Origin: Limnospira fusiformis SAG 85.79
Lineage (GTDB): Bacteria > Cyanobacteriota > Cyanobacteriia > Cyanobacteriales > Microcoleaceae
Reading direction: 5' to 3'
Length of the DNA: 64,000 nt
Assembly (NCBI RefSeq): GCF_012516315.1
Contig: NZ_CP051185.1
Span: 331,459-395,458, forward strand
The translations under genes and the position numbers were made by a program. A model generated the notes under the pieces. It was not told the origin of the DNA. It searched no databases and saw only the letters and a list, made by a program, of their open reading frames with translations. The stretch's first letter is position 1; each line of letters starts with the position of its first letter. Positions 54,514-63,870 of this stretch are shown piece after piece.

Positions 54514-55020
54514 AATTCGATTTCTGCCAGTGATGTTAACCGAGCAAACCTCTAGGCAATTTTCCGAGGATAACTGGGATAGGGTCTATAGTAAGCTTAA
54601 TTTTAGAGATAGCAGCAATACATAAACTTATTTTCACTTTTGACCCTGCTCCTAGGTAACTCTCCTAGGATAGATTTCTACATGAATACTCTGTGATATA
54701 TTTTCAGCCGATATATCTTCAAGAATATCTTGATAGCTATATTCTTGAGCCGTCTATCATCGTCGCATAAATTTTGGACCCGAATTGTATCAGATTATGC
54801 GCTTCCGTGGTGATCTGGATCAACTAACCTGTGAGGTACAATTTCAGGCGATCGCTACACCAACACCGATCCTAAAGTTAATCAAAGTTGATCAAAGTTT
54901 AGCTAACGATGCCATGTCGCTCCGAAAACATTATTGACCCCAACTATAGTTTTCATGAAGATCCCCGACTTGTCAAGCTACACTGTCTCATAGACGCTAA
55001 CAGTAAGGAACTTCGCGATT
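54514..55020. other. Intergenic region with inverted repeat upstream of speA
   Basis: 507 bp. TCAAGAATAT (54719-54728) and ATATTCTTGA (54739-54748) form a perfect 10-bp inverted repeat. 54617-54642 matches 53007-53032 in the STAND gene at 25 of 26 positions, a possible micro-duplication. A CCTAGG/CCTAGGA direct repeat occurs near 54651-54670. No gene seen. Confidence 0.5.
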
Positions 55021-56982
55021 ATGAAATTACAACCCCTGACCCCTTCTGCTTCGGACTCGGTTTCTGATCATGGGGTATCTGACCAAATGGGAACTTGGAC
55101 TATTGAAGATAGCGAGAAACTCTACCACATTCAGGGGTGGGGTGAACCCTACTTTTCTATTAATGCTGCGGGTCATATCACGGTTTCCCCACAAGGCGAT
55201 CGCGGTGGGTCTATTGATTTATATGAGTTGGTCGAGTCTCTGAAAAAACGAAATCTGGGGCTACCTTTACTGATCCGCTTTCCTGATATCCTGGAGGACC
55301 GCATTGAACGCCTAAACGCTTGTTTTTCTAAGGCGATCGCCCGCTATAATTATCCGGGAGTTTATCGGGGAGTTTATCCGGTTAAGTGTAACCAAGAACG
55401 TCATCTGATTGAGGATTTGGTGCGCTTTGGGGAGCCTTATCAATTGGGATTAGAGGCGGGTTCTAAACCGGAATTGTTGATTGCTTTGGCTTGTCTGACT
55501 ACTCCCGGTGCTTTACTGATTTGTAATGGCTATAAAGACCGACAATATATCGAAACCGCCATGTTAGCCCAACGGTTGGGACGTAAAACTATTGTGGTGA
55601 TGGAACAGTTAGAAGAAGTGGAATTAGCCATAGCCGCTAGTCAAAATCTGGGGATACAACCGATTTTAGGAGTGCGGGCGAAATTGGGAAGCCGAGGTGT
55701 AGGACGTTGGGGAGGTTCCACCGGCGATCGCGCTAAGTTTGGTTTAACTATTCCCGAAATTATCCAAGTATGCGATCGCCTCCAGGGTTTGGGAATGTTG
55801 GATTGTTTGCAGCTTCTACACTTCCATATTGGCTCACAAATCTCCTCTATTAGTGCGATTAAAGATGCCATCCGAGAAGCTAGTCAAATTTATGTGGAAC
55901 TCGCTAAATTAGGCGCTAATATGCAATATCTGGATGTCGGCGGCGGCTTGGGGGTAGATTATGATGGTTCTAAAACTAACGCCCCCGCTTCCAAAAACTA
56001 CAATATGCAAAACTATGCTAATGATATTGTGGCGGAAGTTAAGGAAGCCTGCGAACAGGGAAAAATTGATGCGCCTGTTTTAATTAGCGAAAGTGGAAGG
56101 GCGATCGCTTCTCATCAGTCTATCTTGGTTTTTGATATCCTGGGAAGTAGTGAACCCAGCACCGCCAACCCTCCGAATATTAATGATGATGACCATCTCC
56201 TACTCAGGAATTTAGCCGAAACCTATCAATCTATTAATCCCGATAATTACCAAGAAGCCTATCACGACGCGATCCAGTTTAAAGGGGAGGCGATTAGTGT
56301 CTTTAATTTCGGTTACTTGAATTTACGCGATCGCGCCAAAGCTGAACAATTATATTGGGCTTGTTGTCATAAAATCCGCGAGATTATTCGAGACTTGGAA
56401 ATTATCCCGGATGATTTAAAGTCTATTGAGCAGATTATGGCTTCTATTTACTATGTAAATCTCTCCGTGTTCAAGTCTGCGCCGGACTCCTGGGCGATTG
56501 ACCAACTCTTCCCGATTTTGCCAATTCATCGCCTTAATGAAGAACCAACTCAAAGGGCGACTTTGGCAGATTTGACCTGTGATAGTGATGGTAAAATAGA
56601 CCGCTTTATCAATTGGGGAGATTCTAAACCCATCTTGGAACTGCACCCCTTAACCCCTTCACAGCCCTACTATTTGGGGATGTTTTTGGCGGGCGCATAT
56701 CAGGAAATTATGGGGAATTTACATAACCTATTTGGCGATACCCATGTGGTTCATATTCAACTCAATCCTCAAGGTTATCAGGTAGAATATGTCATCAAAG
56801 GCGACACTATGAATGAGGTTTTGGGTTATGTACAATATGACAGTGAGGATTTGGTGGAAAGTATCCGCCGCCAAACTGAAAAAGCCCTTCAGTCCCAGAA
56901 AATTACCATCGAAGAATCTCAGCTTCTCCTACAAAACTATGAACGCAGTTTGACCCAATATACCTATTTGACCTCTCACTGA
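55021..56982 (+). CDS. speA: Biosynthetic arginine decarboxylase
   Basis: 653-aa PLP enzyme of the alanine-racemase fold converting arginine to agmatine, the entry to polyamines. Motifs are VYRGVYPVKCNQERHLIEDL (PLP Lys), GLEAGSKPELL, LHFHIGSQI and YLDVGGGLGVDYDGS. C-terminal SIYYVNLSVFKSAPDSWAID is typical of SpeA. Full length for the family. Long 5' region (54514-55020). With agrE it forms the second arginine-consuming enzyme in this window. Confidence 0.95.
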   Translation: MKLQPLTPSASDSVSDHGVSDQMGTWTIEDSEKLYHIQGWGEPYFSINAAGHITVSPQGDRGGSIDLYELVESLKKRNLGLPLLIRFPDILEDRIERLNACFSKAIARYNYPGVYRGVYPVKCNQERHLIEDLVRFGEPYQLGLEAGSKPELLIALACLTTPGALLICNGYKDRQYIETAMLAQRLGRKTIVVMEQLEEVELAIAASQNLGIQPILGVRAKLGSRGVGRWGGSTGDRAKFGLTIPEIIQVCDRLQGLGMLDCLQLLHFHIGSQISSISAIKDAIREASQIYVELAKLGANMQYLDVGGGLGVDYDGSKTNAPASKNYNMQNYANDIVAEVKEACEQGKIDAPVLISESGRAIASHQSILVFDILGSSEPSTANPPNINDDDHLLLRNLAETYQSINPDNYQEAYHDAIQFKGEAISVFNFGYLNLRDRAKAEQLYWACCHKIREIIRDLEIIPDDLKSIEQIMASIYYVNLSVFKSAPDSWAIDQLFPILPIHRLNEEPTQRATLADLTCDSDGKIDRFINWGDSKPILELHPLTPSQPYYLGMFLAGAYQEIMGNLHNLFGDTHVVHIQLNPQGYQVEYVIKGDTMNEVLGYVQYDSEDLVESIRRQTEKALQSQKITIEESQLLLQNYERSLTQYTYLTSH

Positions 56983-57067
56983 TGCTCAAATTTTACGGAA
57001 TGACCCCAATTTCAGCATAAAATAAGTTAAAATATACAGGTTTCCCTAAAGGGGATAATTTGAGACT

Positions 57068-57979
57068 ATGAAAGCACAAGAAAATCGTCGGGTTCGCAAA
57101 GCTGTCATCACAGCCGCAGGATTTGGTACTCGGATGTTCCCAGCCTCCAAAATGATTAAAAAAGAGTTTTTCCCTATAGTTGATGCTGAGGGAATCGCTA
57201 AACCTGTGATTCAGGTGGTCGTGGAAGAGGCTATTAATGCTGGAATTGAAGAGGTCGGAATTATTGTTCAATCGGGCGATCGCTCCTTATTTGAGGACTA
57301 TTTCCAAGGGTCTCCTAAACCGGAATTTTGGCGGAAATTGTCCCCCAGTAGTCGAGACTATAGCCACTATTTACAAACCTTGGGGGAACGGATTACTATT
57401 TTAACCCAGGAACAACAAGAAGGATTCGGTCATGCGGTTTTTTGTGCCGCCCCCTGGGTGCATGATGAGCCTTTTATGTTACTATTGGGTGACCATGTTT
57501 ATGCTTCCGATTTGGAGGTAAACTGCGCCCGTCAATTGTTGGAGGTTTATGAGAAAGTTCAACAGAGTGTTATCGGTGTGCGAATTACTCCCGGCGATCG
57601 CATTCAGCACTATGGTTGTGTAGCCGGAACTCCGGTTAAAGATTCTGATTATTTATTTGACCTGACGGAAATCTATGAGAAGCCAACTCTCAATTATGCG
57701 CGGACAAATATGCGAGTTCCCGGACTGGAATGGGATCGGTTTTTGACTATATTTGGGCTGTATATCATTGAACCGAAAATCTTTGACCTCTTAGCCGACA
57801 ATATCCGCCATGATGTCCGGGAAAAGGGAGAATATCAACTGACTTCCTGTTTGCAAACTCTCCTAGAAAAAGAACAAATTACTGGGTATCTTGTCCCAGG
57901 TCGCTGTTTTGATACGGGTCTACCAGAAACCTATTTTAAGACTCTGGTAGAATTCCGCAATATCAAGACTAAATCCTAG
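57068..57979 (+). CDS. UTP-glucose-1-phosphate uridylyltransferase-like nucleotidyltransferase
   Basis: 303-aa nucleotidyltransferase with the GalU-type loop ITAAGFGTRMFPASK and active-site KEFFPIVD, then EEVGIIVQSGDRSL and LLGDHVYAS. It resembles the cyanobacterial UGPase family (CugP-like) that supplies UDP-glucose for glycans and sulfolipid; the exact nucleotide is not proven. AGGGG upstream of ATG 57068 is a plausible ribosome binding site. Convergent with malQ across 73 bp containing a GGGG-rich inverted segment. Confidence 0.85.
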   Translation: MKAQENRRVRKAVITAAGFGTRMFPASKMIKKEFFPIVDAEGIAKPVIQVVVEEAINAGIEEVGIIVQSGDRSLFEDYFQGSPKPEFWRKLSPSSRDYSHYLQTLGERITILTQEQQEGFGHAVFCAAPWVHDEPFMLLLGDHVYASDLEVNCARQLLEVYEKVQQSVIGVRITPGDRIQHYGCVAGTPVKDSDYLFDLTEIYEKPTLNYARTNMRVPGLEWDRFLTIFGLYIIEPKIFDLLADNIRHDVREKGEYQLTSCLQTLLEKEQITGYLVPGRCFDTGLPETYFKTLVEFRNIKTKS

Positions 57980-58052
57980 GGAGTACAGCCGATTTAATCA
58001 GGGGGGGGTTTATCAGTTACCCTCCCCAACCTTCCCTCAAAAAAAGGGGAAT

Positions 58053-59564
58053 TTAGCGGCTATACATTTGGGTTAAATAGCGCAGGCGATCGCACAAAGG
58101 ATGCGTTAACAATGTGGAACTTTCGTAGCGCCAACGCCAGTTTCCCGCATTGGTGCTAGGGTCATTCATCCTCCCTCGATTATCTAATCCTAACAGGTCT
58201 TGAAGGGGGAAAATCGCCAGGTCAGCAATGGAACTTAGGGCTAACCGAATTAACGCCCAATTAATATCCTCAATGGCTTCTGGGAAAGCATACCCTAAAT
58301 AGCCAGCGACGTGCTGACGAATTTCGGGACTCATGGTTTGCCACCAACCCACTGTAGTATCATTGTCATGGGTTCCCGTGTAAACAATGGAATTTCTGGT
58401 ATAATTATGGGGTAGATAGGGGTGGCGAGAATCTTCCCCAAATGCGAACATGAGGATTTTCATTCCCGGAAACTCAAAGCGATCGCGTAACTCTTCCACC
58501 TCTGGGGTAATGATTCCTAAATCTTCCGCTAAAACTGGTAAACTTCCTAACTGTTGACCGAGACTTTCAAAAAATTCCGCACCCGGCGCGGTCACCCACT
58601 CCCCATTCAAAGCCGAAGTTTCCCCAAAGGGAACCCGCCAATAGGCTTCAAAGCCTCGGAAATGGTCAACCCGAACCCAATCTACATATTCCAACGTGGC
58701 GCGGAATCTTTCAATCCACCAAGCAAAATTAGTCCGTTTTAGTTCATCCCAATCATAAACCGGATTCCCCCAAAGTTGTCCGGTAGCACTAAAATAGTCC
58801 GGCGGTACTCCCGCAATATAGGCAGGGTTCAGGGTTTCTGGGTCTAGTTGAAAGTTGTTGGGCGCAAACCAGACATCAGCACTATTATAGCACACATAAA
58901 TCGAGATGTCACCAATAATTTTAATGCCCTTATTGTTGGTGTAGCGTCGCAGTTGACTCCACTGTTCAAAAAACTTGAATTGCAGAAACTTATGGTATAT
59001 AATCTGGGTGTGGAGTTCTTCGGTTTTGGCTTGCAAGGCTTGGGGTTCTCGGCGAGCGATCGCAGGTTCCCACTGATTCCAGTCTTTACCGTCGTTCTGC
59101 TCTAGGAGTGCCATAAATAGGGCGTAATCATTGAGCCAGGAGGCTTTTTGTTGACAAAACTCCTCGAAAGGATGGTTAGGTTGTGATTGTAGGGACTCCC
59201 AGAAGCAATCAAAGGCTTGTTTGAGGTATTGTCCTTTATGAGCAATGACCCTGGGAAAGTCAACCCGCTGGGGGTTATGGTTATCTGGTAGGGGTAGCAA
59301 TTCCCGGCTATTTAGCAGCCCTTCTTCCGCTAGGCGATCGAGAGAAATCAACAGAGGATTTCCCGCGAAGGTGCTAAAGTTCATAATGTAGGGGGAATGC
59401 TCATAACCGGTCGGACCGAGAGGCAGAATTTGCCAAACTTTCTGGCCACTGCGTTCGAGAAAATCGATAAACTCATAAGCGGCACGTCCCAAGTCACCAA
59501 TACCAAAGCGACTGGGGAAGCTGGTGGGGTGTAGCAAGATACCGCTGGCTCGTTCAAGGTGCAT
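58053..59564 (-). CDS. malQ: 4-alpha-glucanotransferase (amylomaltase)
   Basis: 503-aa GH77 enzyme that disproportionates maltooligosaccharides during glycogen turnover. The N-terminal start motif is RASGILLHPTSFPSRFGIGD. Catalytic residues are the nucleophile Asp in WVRVDHFRGFEAYW, the acid Glu in LPVLAEDLG and the Asp in YTGTHDNDTTVGWW. Full length. The 5' end and promoter region (59432-59608) are copied at 60824-61000. Confidence 0.96.
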   Translation of the reverse strand: MHLERASGILLHPTSFPSRFGIGDLGRAAYEFIDFLERSGQKVWQILPLGPTGYEHSPYIMNFSTFAGNPLLISLDRLAEEGLLNSRELLPLPDNHNPQRVDFPRVIAHKGQYLKQAFDCFWESLQSQPNHPFEEFCQQKASWLNDYALFMALLEQNDGKDWNQWEPAIARREPQALQAKTEELHTQIIYHKFLQFKFFEQWSQLRRYTNNKGIKIIGDISIYVCYNSADVWFAPNNFQLDPETLNPAYIAGVPPDYFSATGQLWGNPVYDWDELKRTNFAWWIERFRATLEYVDWVRVDHFRGFEAYWRVPFGETSALNGEWVTAPGAEFFESLGQQLGSLPVLAEDLGIITPEVEELRDRFEFPGMKILMFAFGEDSRHPYLPHNYTRNSIVYTGTHDNDTTVGWWQTMSPEIRQHVAGYLGYAFPEAIEDINWALIRLALSSIADLAIFPLQDLLGLDNRGRMNDPSTNAGNWRWRYESSTLLTHPLCDRLRYLTQMYSR

Positions 59565-59879
59565 AATTAATATATATTCCCGTAGAAACCGCTTTTATTT
59601 ATATCACACAAATGATGCTGGATCTACCATGTATAACATGACCAAAAAAGCTGACCGATATAGTTTTTACCCAACTCCTGAACAGGAAAACCCACCAGGG
59701 AGAACTTGGATTTTGTGTCCCCACAGTGTACAACATGGGTAGGGGCGAAAAATCGGGGTCTTTTACTAGCCATGAGGGCGGAAATATGATGAAACGCTTA
59801 TGGCGATCGCCACGGCTGCTGAAATCTCTTGTGGACGGATGTTCTCATGTCAAGCCACTTACTTGAGGTAATAGCGAAT

Positions 59880-60692
59880 ATGAATAGTTTAGTTGATACT
59901 CTGAGTCAAGTTTTGATTATTGCGTATAAAGAGCCTACTCAACAATTAGAAGAATACTTGACCAAAGAAGGATTTGAATGTCTAGTTATTCGCCAAGAAG
60001 ATAAGCCAGAATATCAACAATTTTCTCCAAGTTATAGGTGTATGCTCAACCACCGTCAGGCTTGGGAAATAGCGACTCAGCAGAGCCAGCCTAGTTTAAT
60101 TGTGGAAGCGGATTTTGTTCCGGTTTTAGAATTTGGACAACTGCCTTTACCTTTTGATAAGGAATTGCCTAATCTCGGAATTACCTGGATTTATACTTGC
60201 AGCCCTCAAGTATATTGGGTCTCTCCAGAAGGATATGCCGAAGGTTTTTCAGTCGGTACGGTCGCTTATATTGTCAGCCCCAAAGCCGCAGAACTTCTCA
60301 TTAAATTCTCCGAGAAAATCACCGAAACAACTCAGGGAAAAACTTATTCTACTTGGGATTCGGAAATAGATACATTCTTGCGCTCTCATAATTTGCAAAA
60401 CTTTATTCCTTTCCGCAATTACGGAGAACACGGAGGTTTGGCTAACCCTGAACACCGCAAACATGGTTTAAGTCCTGGTCATCAAGCCGATGTTCTCTGG
60501 GGAGAAATAGCCTTTGATCCATTATATACCCAGGCATATAATCCCCAACTGATACGCGCTAAAGCCCGCCTTAAAGGCATACTGCGATTACTAGCAGGTT
60601 ATTTTGTCAGAATCAAAACACTCCGAAATAGTAGAGTTCCTTGGCGGTTAATTAGCTTTAGTTTTGGTCGCCAACTGACCTTGAGATTATAG
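59880..60692 (+). CDS. GT25-like glycosyltransferase
   Basis: 270-aa soluble protein resembling the LPS-type glycosyltransferase family 25: INHRQAWEIA-like (MLNHRQAWEIA) and EADFVPV with an acidic metal-binding E-A-D, then YIVSPKAAELLI and TWDSEIDTFL. Start chosen at ATG 59880, after GAGG, giving MNSLVDTLSQVLIIAYKEPT; upstream in-frame TTG/ATG codons would add non-conserved residues. Probable role in surface glycan synthesis; acceptor unknown. Confidence 0.7.
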   Translation: MNSLVDTLSQVLIIAYKEPTQQLEEYLTKEGFECLVIRQEDKPEYQQFSPSYRCMLNHRQAWEIATQQSQPSLIVEADFVPVLEFGQLPLPFDKELPNLGITWIYTCSPQVYWVSPEGYAEGFSVGTVAYIVSPKAAELLIKFSEKITETTQGKTYSTWDSEIDTFLRSHNLQNFIPFRNYGEHGGLANPEHRKHGLSPGHQADVLWGEIAFDPLYTQAYNPQLIRAKARLKGILRLLAGYFVRIKTLRNSRVPWRLISFSFGRQLTLRL

Positions 60693-60823
60693 GGAAAAAA
60701 CCTGTGTTAGGAATACCCCCTATACTACAGAGGTGGCTTTCTAGCTTAGAAGCCACTTTCTGAAAACATTACCCTCACCCTAAATCCGAATCCCGGGGGG
60801 GAGAGGGGCTTCGAGATAGTATG
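60693..60823. repeat. Fragment of the 103-bp element family
   Basis: Within this stretch, 60770-60815 (ACCCTCACCCTAAATC...GGGGGAGAGGGGCTTCG) matches the core of the 103-bp MITE-like element. No gene seen. Confidence 0.55.
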
Positions 60824-61000
60824 GCCCAACTTTTTGGCCACTGCGTTCCAGGAAATCGATAAACTCATAAGCGGCACGTCCCAAGTCACCAATACCAAAG
60901 CGACTGGGGAAGCTGGTGGGGTGTAGCAAGATACCGCTGGCTCGTTCAAGGTGCATAATTAAGATATATTCCCGTAGAAACCGCTTCTATTTATATCACA
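60824..61000 (-). pseudogene. Copy of the malQ 5' end and upstream region
   Basis: 177 bp matching 59432-59608 at about 96% identity (roughly 7 mismatches), in the same orientation, 1392 bp away. It contains the malQ start codon, about the first 44 codons and ~44 bp of upstream sequence. The frame has no continuation, so it is an orphan gene head. Confidence 0.95.
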
Positions 61001-61224
61001 AAGCGATCGCCTTTTTGGGGGGATTATTGCCTCGGTTAAACTTAAATGAATTGTGGGGTATAATAGAGGGTATCCCCCAGCACGGTTGATGCAAATCACA
61101 ACTAAGAGCGATGGGGATCACCTGTTAAGGTGATCCAACTCATATGTAGTCGTCTGTATAATCACAGAAAAAATCAGCCACTTGAGGGAAGATATATATA
61201 TAGTGGAGCATTGAGGTTAGGCAC

Positions 61225-61434
61225 ATGAGCAGCTACTATAACAGTATGACCAATTCTAGCGGTTCCCTTGAGGAAATGTTTGGTCAAGTGATGTTTTCCA
61301 GTGTGGTGACGACTGAAGACCGCCAAAAGTTGAAAGCTACCCTCCTCAAAGAAACCATCACGGAGGATGAACAGGCGATTATTAACCGCTTGTTGTACAA
61401 TGTACGCCGGGGATGGGTTAGACTGATTGACTGA
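61225..61434 (+). CDS. Conserved small protein upstream of cbiX/sirB-like gene
   Basis: 69 aa, soluble, beginning MSSYYNSMTNSSGSLEEMFG and ending NVRRGWVRLID; a helical acidic/basic middle (TTEDRQKLKATLLKETITED). No function recognised; seemingly a small cyanobacterial family. GAGG precedes the ATG by about 10 bp. 17 bp separate it from the chelatase gene, so they form an operon. Its last ~16 codons are copied at 63871 onward. Confidence 0.75.
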   Translation: MSSYYNSMTNSSGSLEEMFGQVMFSSVVTTEDRQKLKATLLKETITEDEQAIINRLLYNVRRGWVRLID

Positions 61435-61451
61435 AGTTTCATTAGTAACCC

Positions 61452-62195
61452 GTGTTATCCACTGTTTTGCTTGTGTCCCACGGTAGTCGCGATCGCCGCC
61501 CTCAATTAGCTGTAGATAAGTTAGCACAACAGTTGAGCGATCGCCTCAAGGTGACTCAGGGTGGGGATAGTTTAACTGATTCTTTGGTGGGAAGTGCCGT
61601 TTTGGAGTTGGGACCGACTCCGCTATCTGCACAAATTCACCAATTCGCTGAGTATAGCCTGAGTTTAGGGATTCATCGAGTCCAAATTCTGCCGTTGTTT
61701 CTGTTACCTGGGGTCCATGTGGGAGAAGATATCCCCACCGAGGTGGAGTTAGCCCAAAAATCCCTGGGAACCGAGATAGAAATTTACCTACAACCTTATC
61801 TGGGAAGCCAACGCCAGCAGTTGTCTGTACTGCTGGAAAATGTTATGATTGGTTACGATGTTGATGCTTGGATTCTACTTTCCCATGGGAGTCGCCGCGC
61901 GGGTGGAAATGAAGCGATCGCTCACCTAGCCCATAAAATCAACGCTTCTGTGGCTTATTGGTCTGTGGCTCCGGGGATGGAGTCACGGGTTCAGGAGTTG
62001 CTACAAGCAGGATATCACCGGATTGGGATTTTGCCTTATTTCCTGTTCTCCGGTCGCACTACTGATGCGATCGTTGATTTGGTGGCTAATCTTGGTGACA
62101 GGTTTCCCCACAGCCAACTACACCTCACGCCACCCCTAGACCATAGCCCACACCTGGGCGATTTGATTTGTACTTGGGCGGAATCTTGCCTCTAG
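61452..62195 (+). CDS. Sirohydrochlorin/cobalt chelatase (CbiX/SirB-like)
   Basis: 247-aa protein with two tandem CbiX repeats. The first has VLLVSHGSRDRR (metal-binding His) and HRVQILPLFLLPGVHVGEDI; the second has DAWILLSHGSRRAGG and YHRIGILPYFLFSGRTTDAI. It inserts Fe or Co into sirohydrochlorin, for siroheme or cobalamin. The start is GTG (61452), giving MLSTVLLVSHGSRDRR. The metal is undecided from sequence alone. Confidence 0.88.
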   Translation: MLSTVLLVSHGSRDRRPQLAVDKLAQQLSDRLKVTQGGDSLTDSLVGSAVLELGPTPLSAQIHQFAEYSLSLGIHRVQILPLFLLPGVHVGEDIPTEVELAQKSLGTEIEIYLQPYLGSQRQQLSVLLENVMIGYDVDAWILLSHGSRRAGGNEAIAHLAHKINASVAYWSVAPGMESRVQELLQAGYHRIGILPYFLFSGRTTDAIVDLVANLGDRFPHSQLHLTPPLDHSPHLGDLICTWAESCL

Positions 62196-62570
62196 GATAC
62201 CACCTGCCTGCTGCAGTGGGTGGTGATTCTCATAATTCTTTCGGTTTTGAGAGGCGATCGACACTCCCTAATGGCTCTGTTGCCTTGGGGGTAATAGTTG
62301 CGGGGTTTGTAAAGTTATATTACAGATTCTCATAACCTCGCGCGAGTTTGAATAGGGCGATCGTTCAAGTAAACTGGAGCCAACAACAGAAAAGTTTTTG
62401 TTTTTGGGGGTTGACAGTCTGGCGCTGTCTCTGATAGTATTAATTTACGTGAAAAAAAAGGAATTTGCTTCGACAAAAACAGCCTGTAAAGTTTTGTTAA
62501 GCACCTTCTAGGTAGTCTCGCGCGATCGCACCTTGAAAACCCCATACTGCAACGTTTCCAAAGGTATAGG
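62196..62570 (+). promoter_or_regulatory. CRISPR leader with promoter
   Basis: A 375-bp AT-rich stretch before the first repeat. TTGACA (62411-62416), an 18-bp spacer and TAGTAT (62435-62440) form a promoter on the array's strand, placing transcription start about 125 nt upstream of repeat 1. No cas gene is present on either side within the window. Confidence 0.7.
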
Positions 62571-63869
62571 GTCCAACCCTACCAATTCCCCGTCAGGGGA
62601 CGGAAACCACCCCCCCGCTTCGTGGCTGAAAGCGACCAGATCCAAGGTCCAACCCTACCAATTCCCCGTCAGGGGACGGAAACTGCCCATGAGTTATCCC
62701 TTACGATCCGCGTGGGGTGATCCTCTTCGTCCAACCCTACCAATTCCCCGTCAGGGGACGGAAACAGGAGATAGTCCTCCGGGAGGAGAAGCTGGACTGC
62801 TATCTGCAGTCCAACCCTACCAATTCCCCGTCAGGGGACGGAAACCAAAGGAAAGTGATCTGTTTTTATTTTGTCCATTTTAGTTTAGGTCCAACCCTAC
62901 CAATTCCCCGTCAGGGGACGGAAACTTAAAAACTTAGTAGCCCTAATTGACAGCCGCAACAGATCTGTTGTCCAACCCTACCAATTCCCCGTCAGGGGAC
63001 GGAAACTTCTCCTGAAAGTTGTTGGTATACTTCGTACTCTATGTTCTCGTCCAACCCTACCAATTCCCCGTCAGGGGACGGAAACGGGAAACCATGTCGT
63101 CCAGTGGGTTCATGCACACCACTGGAAGCTCTAGTCCAACCCTACCAATTCCCCGTCAGGGGACGGAAACTTTACCGGTCTTGTACTGCCGTATGAAGGC
63201 ATAGTTAGACAGGACGGTCCAACCCTACCAATTCCCCGTCAGGGGACGGAAACCTTCATGATTGAGGACTGGAAGGTGGGAGCAATTTCGAGTCCAACCC
63301 TACCAATTCCCCGTCAGGGGACGGAAACCCGGTGGCGGATTTAACTTCAGGAATTTCAAAAATCTCATGGATGGTCCAACCCTACCAATTCCCCGTCAGG
63401 GGACGGAAACTTATTCACTATTTCTATCACTTCTGGACTATCTTTGTGGAGTCCAACCCTACCAATTCCCCGTCAGGGGACGGAAACACTACTGCATAAG
63501 GAGCAAACTCCATTATTGTGGGGGACTCAGTAGTGATGTCCAACCCTACCAATTCCCCGTCAGGGGACGGAAACACGCGAACCATGCTACTCCGGCAATG
63601 ACCAAAGTGTAAAGTAGATAAAGTCCAACCCTACCAATTCCCCGTCAGGGGACGGAAACTTCTGGCTTATATATTAATTTGATTAATAATACTCCATTTT
63701 TGGTCCAACCCTACCAATTCCCCGTCAGGGGACGGAAACAGTTAGAAGATAATTTTCTAGGTCCTCTGATAATTTATCATAGTCCAACCCTACCAATTCC
63801 CCGTCAGGGGACGGAAACTAAAAAAGCGATCGCCTTCTGCTTAGAGGTAAAGCAATACGAGTCCAACCC
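62571..63869 (+). CRISPR. CRISPR array, 16 full 37-bp repeats plus truncated 17th
   Basis: Sixteen identical 37-bp repeats start at 62571, 62647, 62729, 62809, 62889, 62970, 63049, 63134, 63217, 63292, 63374, 63451, 63538, 63623, 63703 and 63782. Each begins GTCCAACCC, contains CCCCGTCAGGGG (hairpin) and ends GGAAAC. Spacers are 38-50 nt, all different. A 17th repeat is cut after 9 bases (63861-63869). The repeat core resembles the cyanobacterial type III-associated CCCCGTCAGGGGAC...GAAAC class, and variable spacer length fits type III. The last spacer (63819-63860) contains GCGATCGC. Confidence 0.98.
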
Positions 63870-63870
63870 G

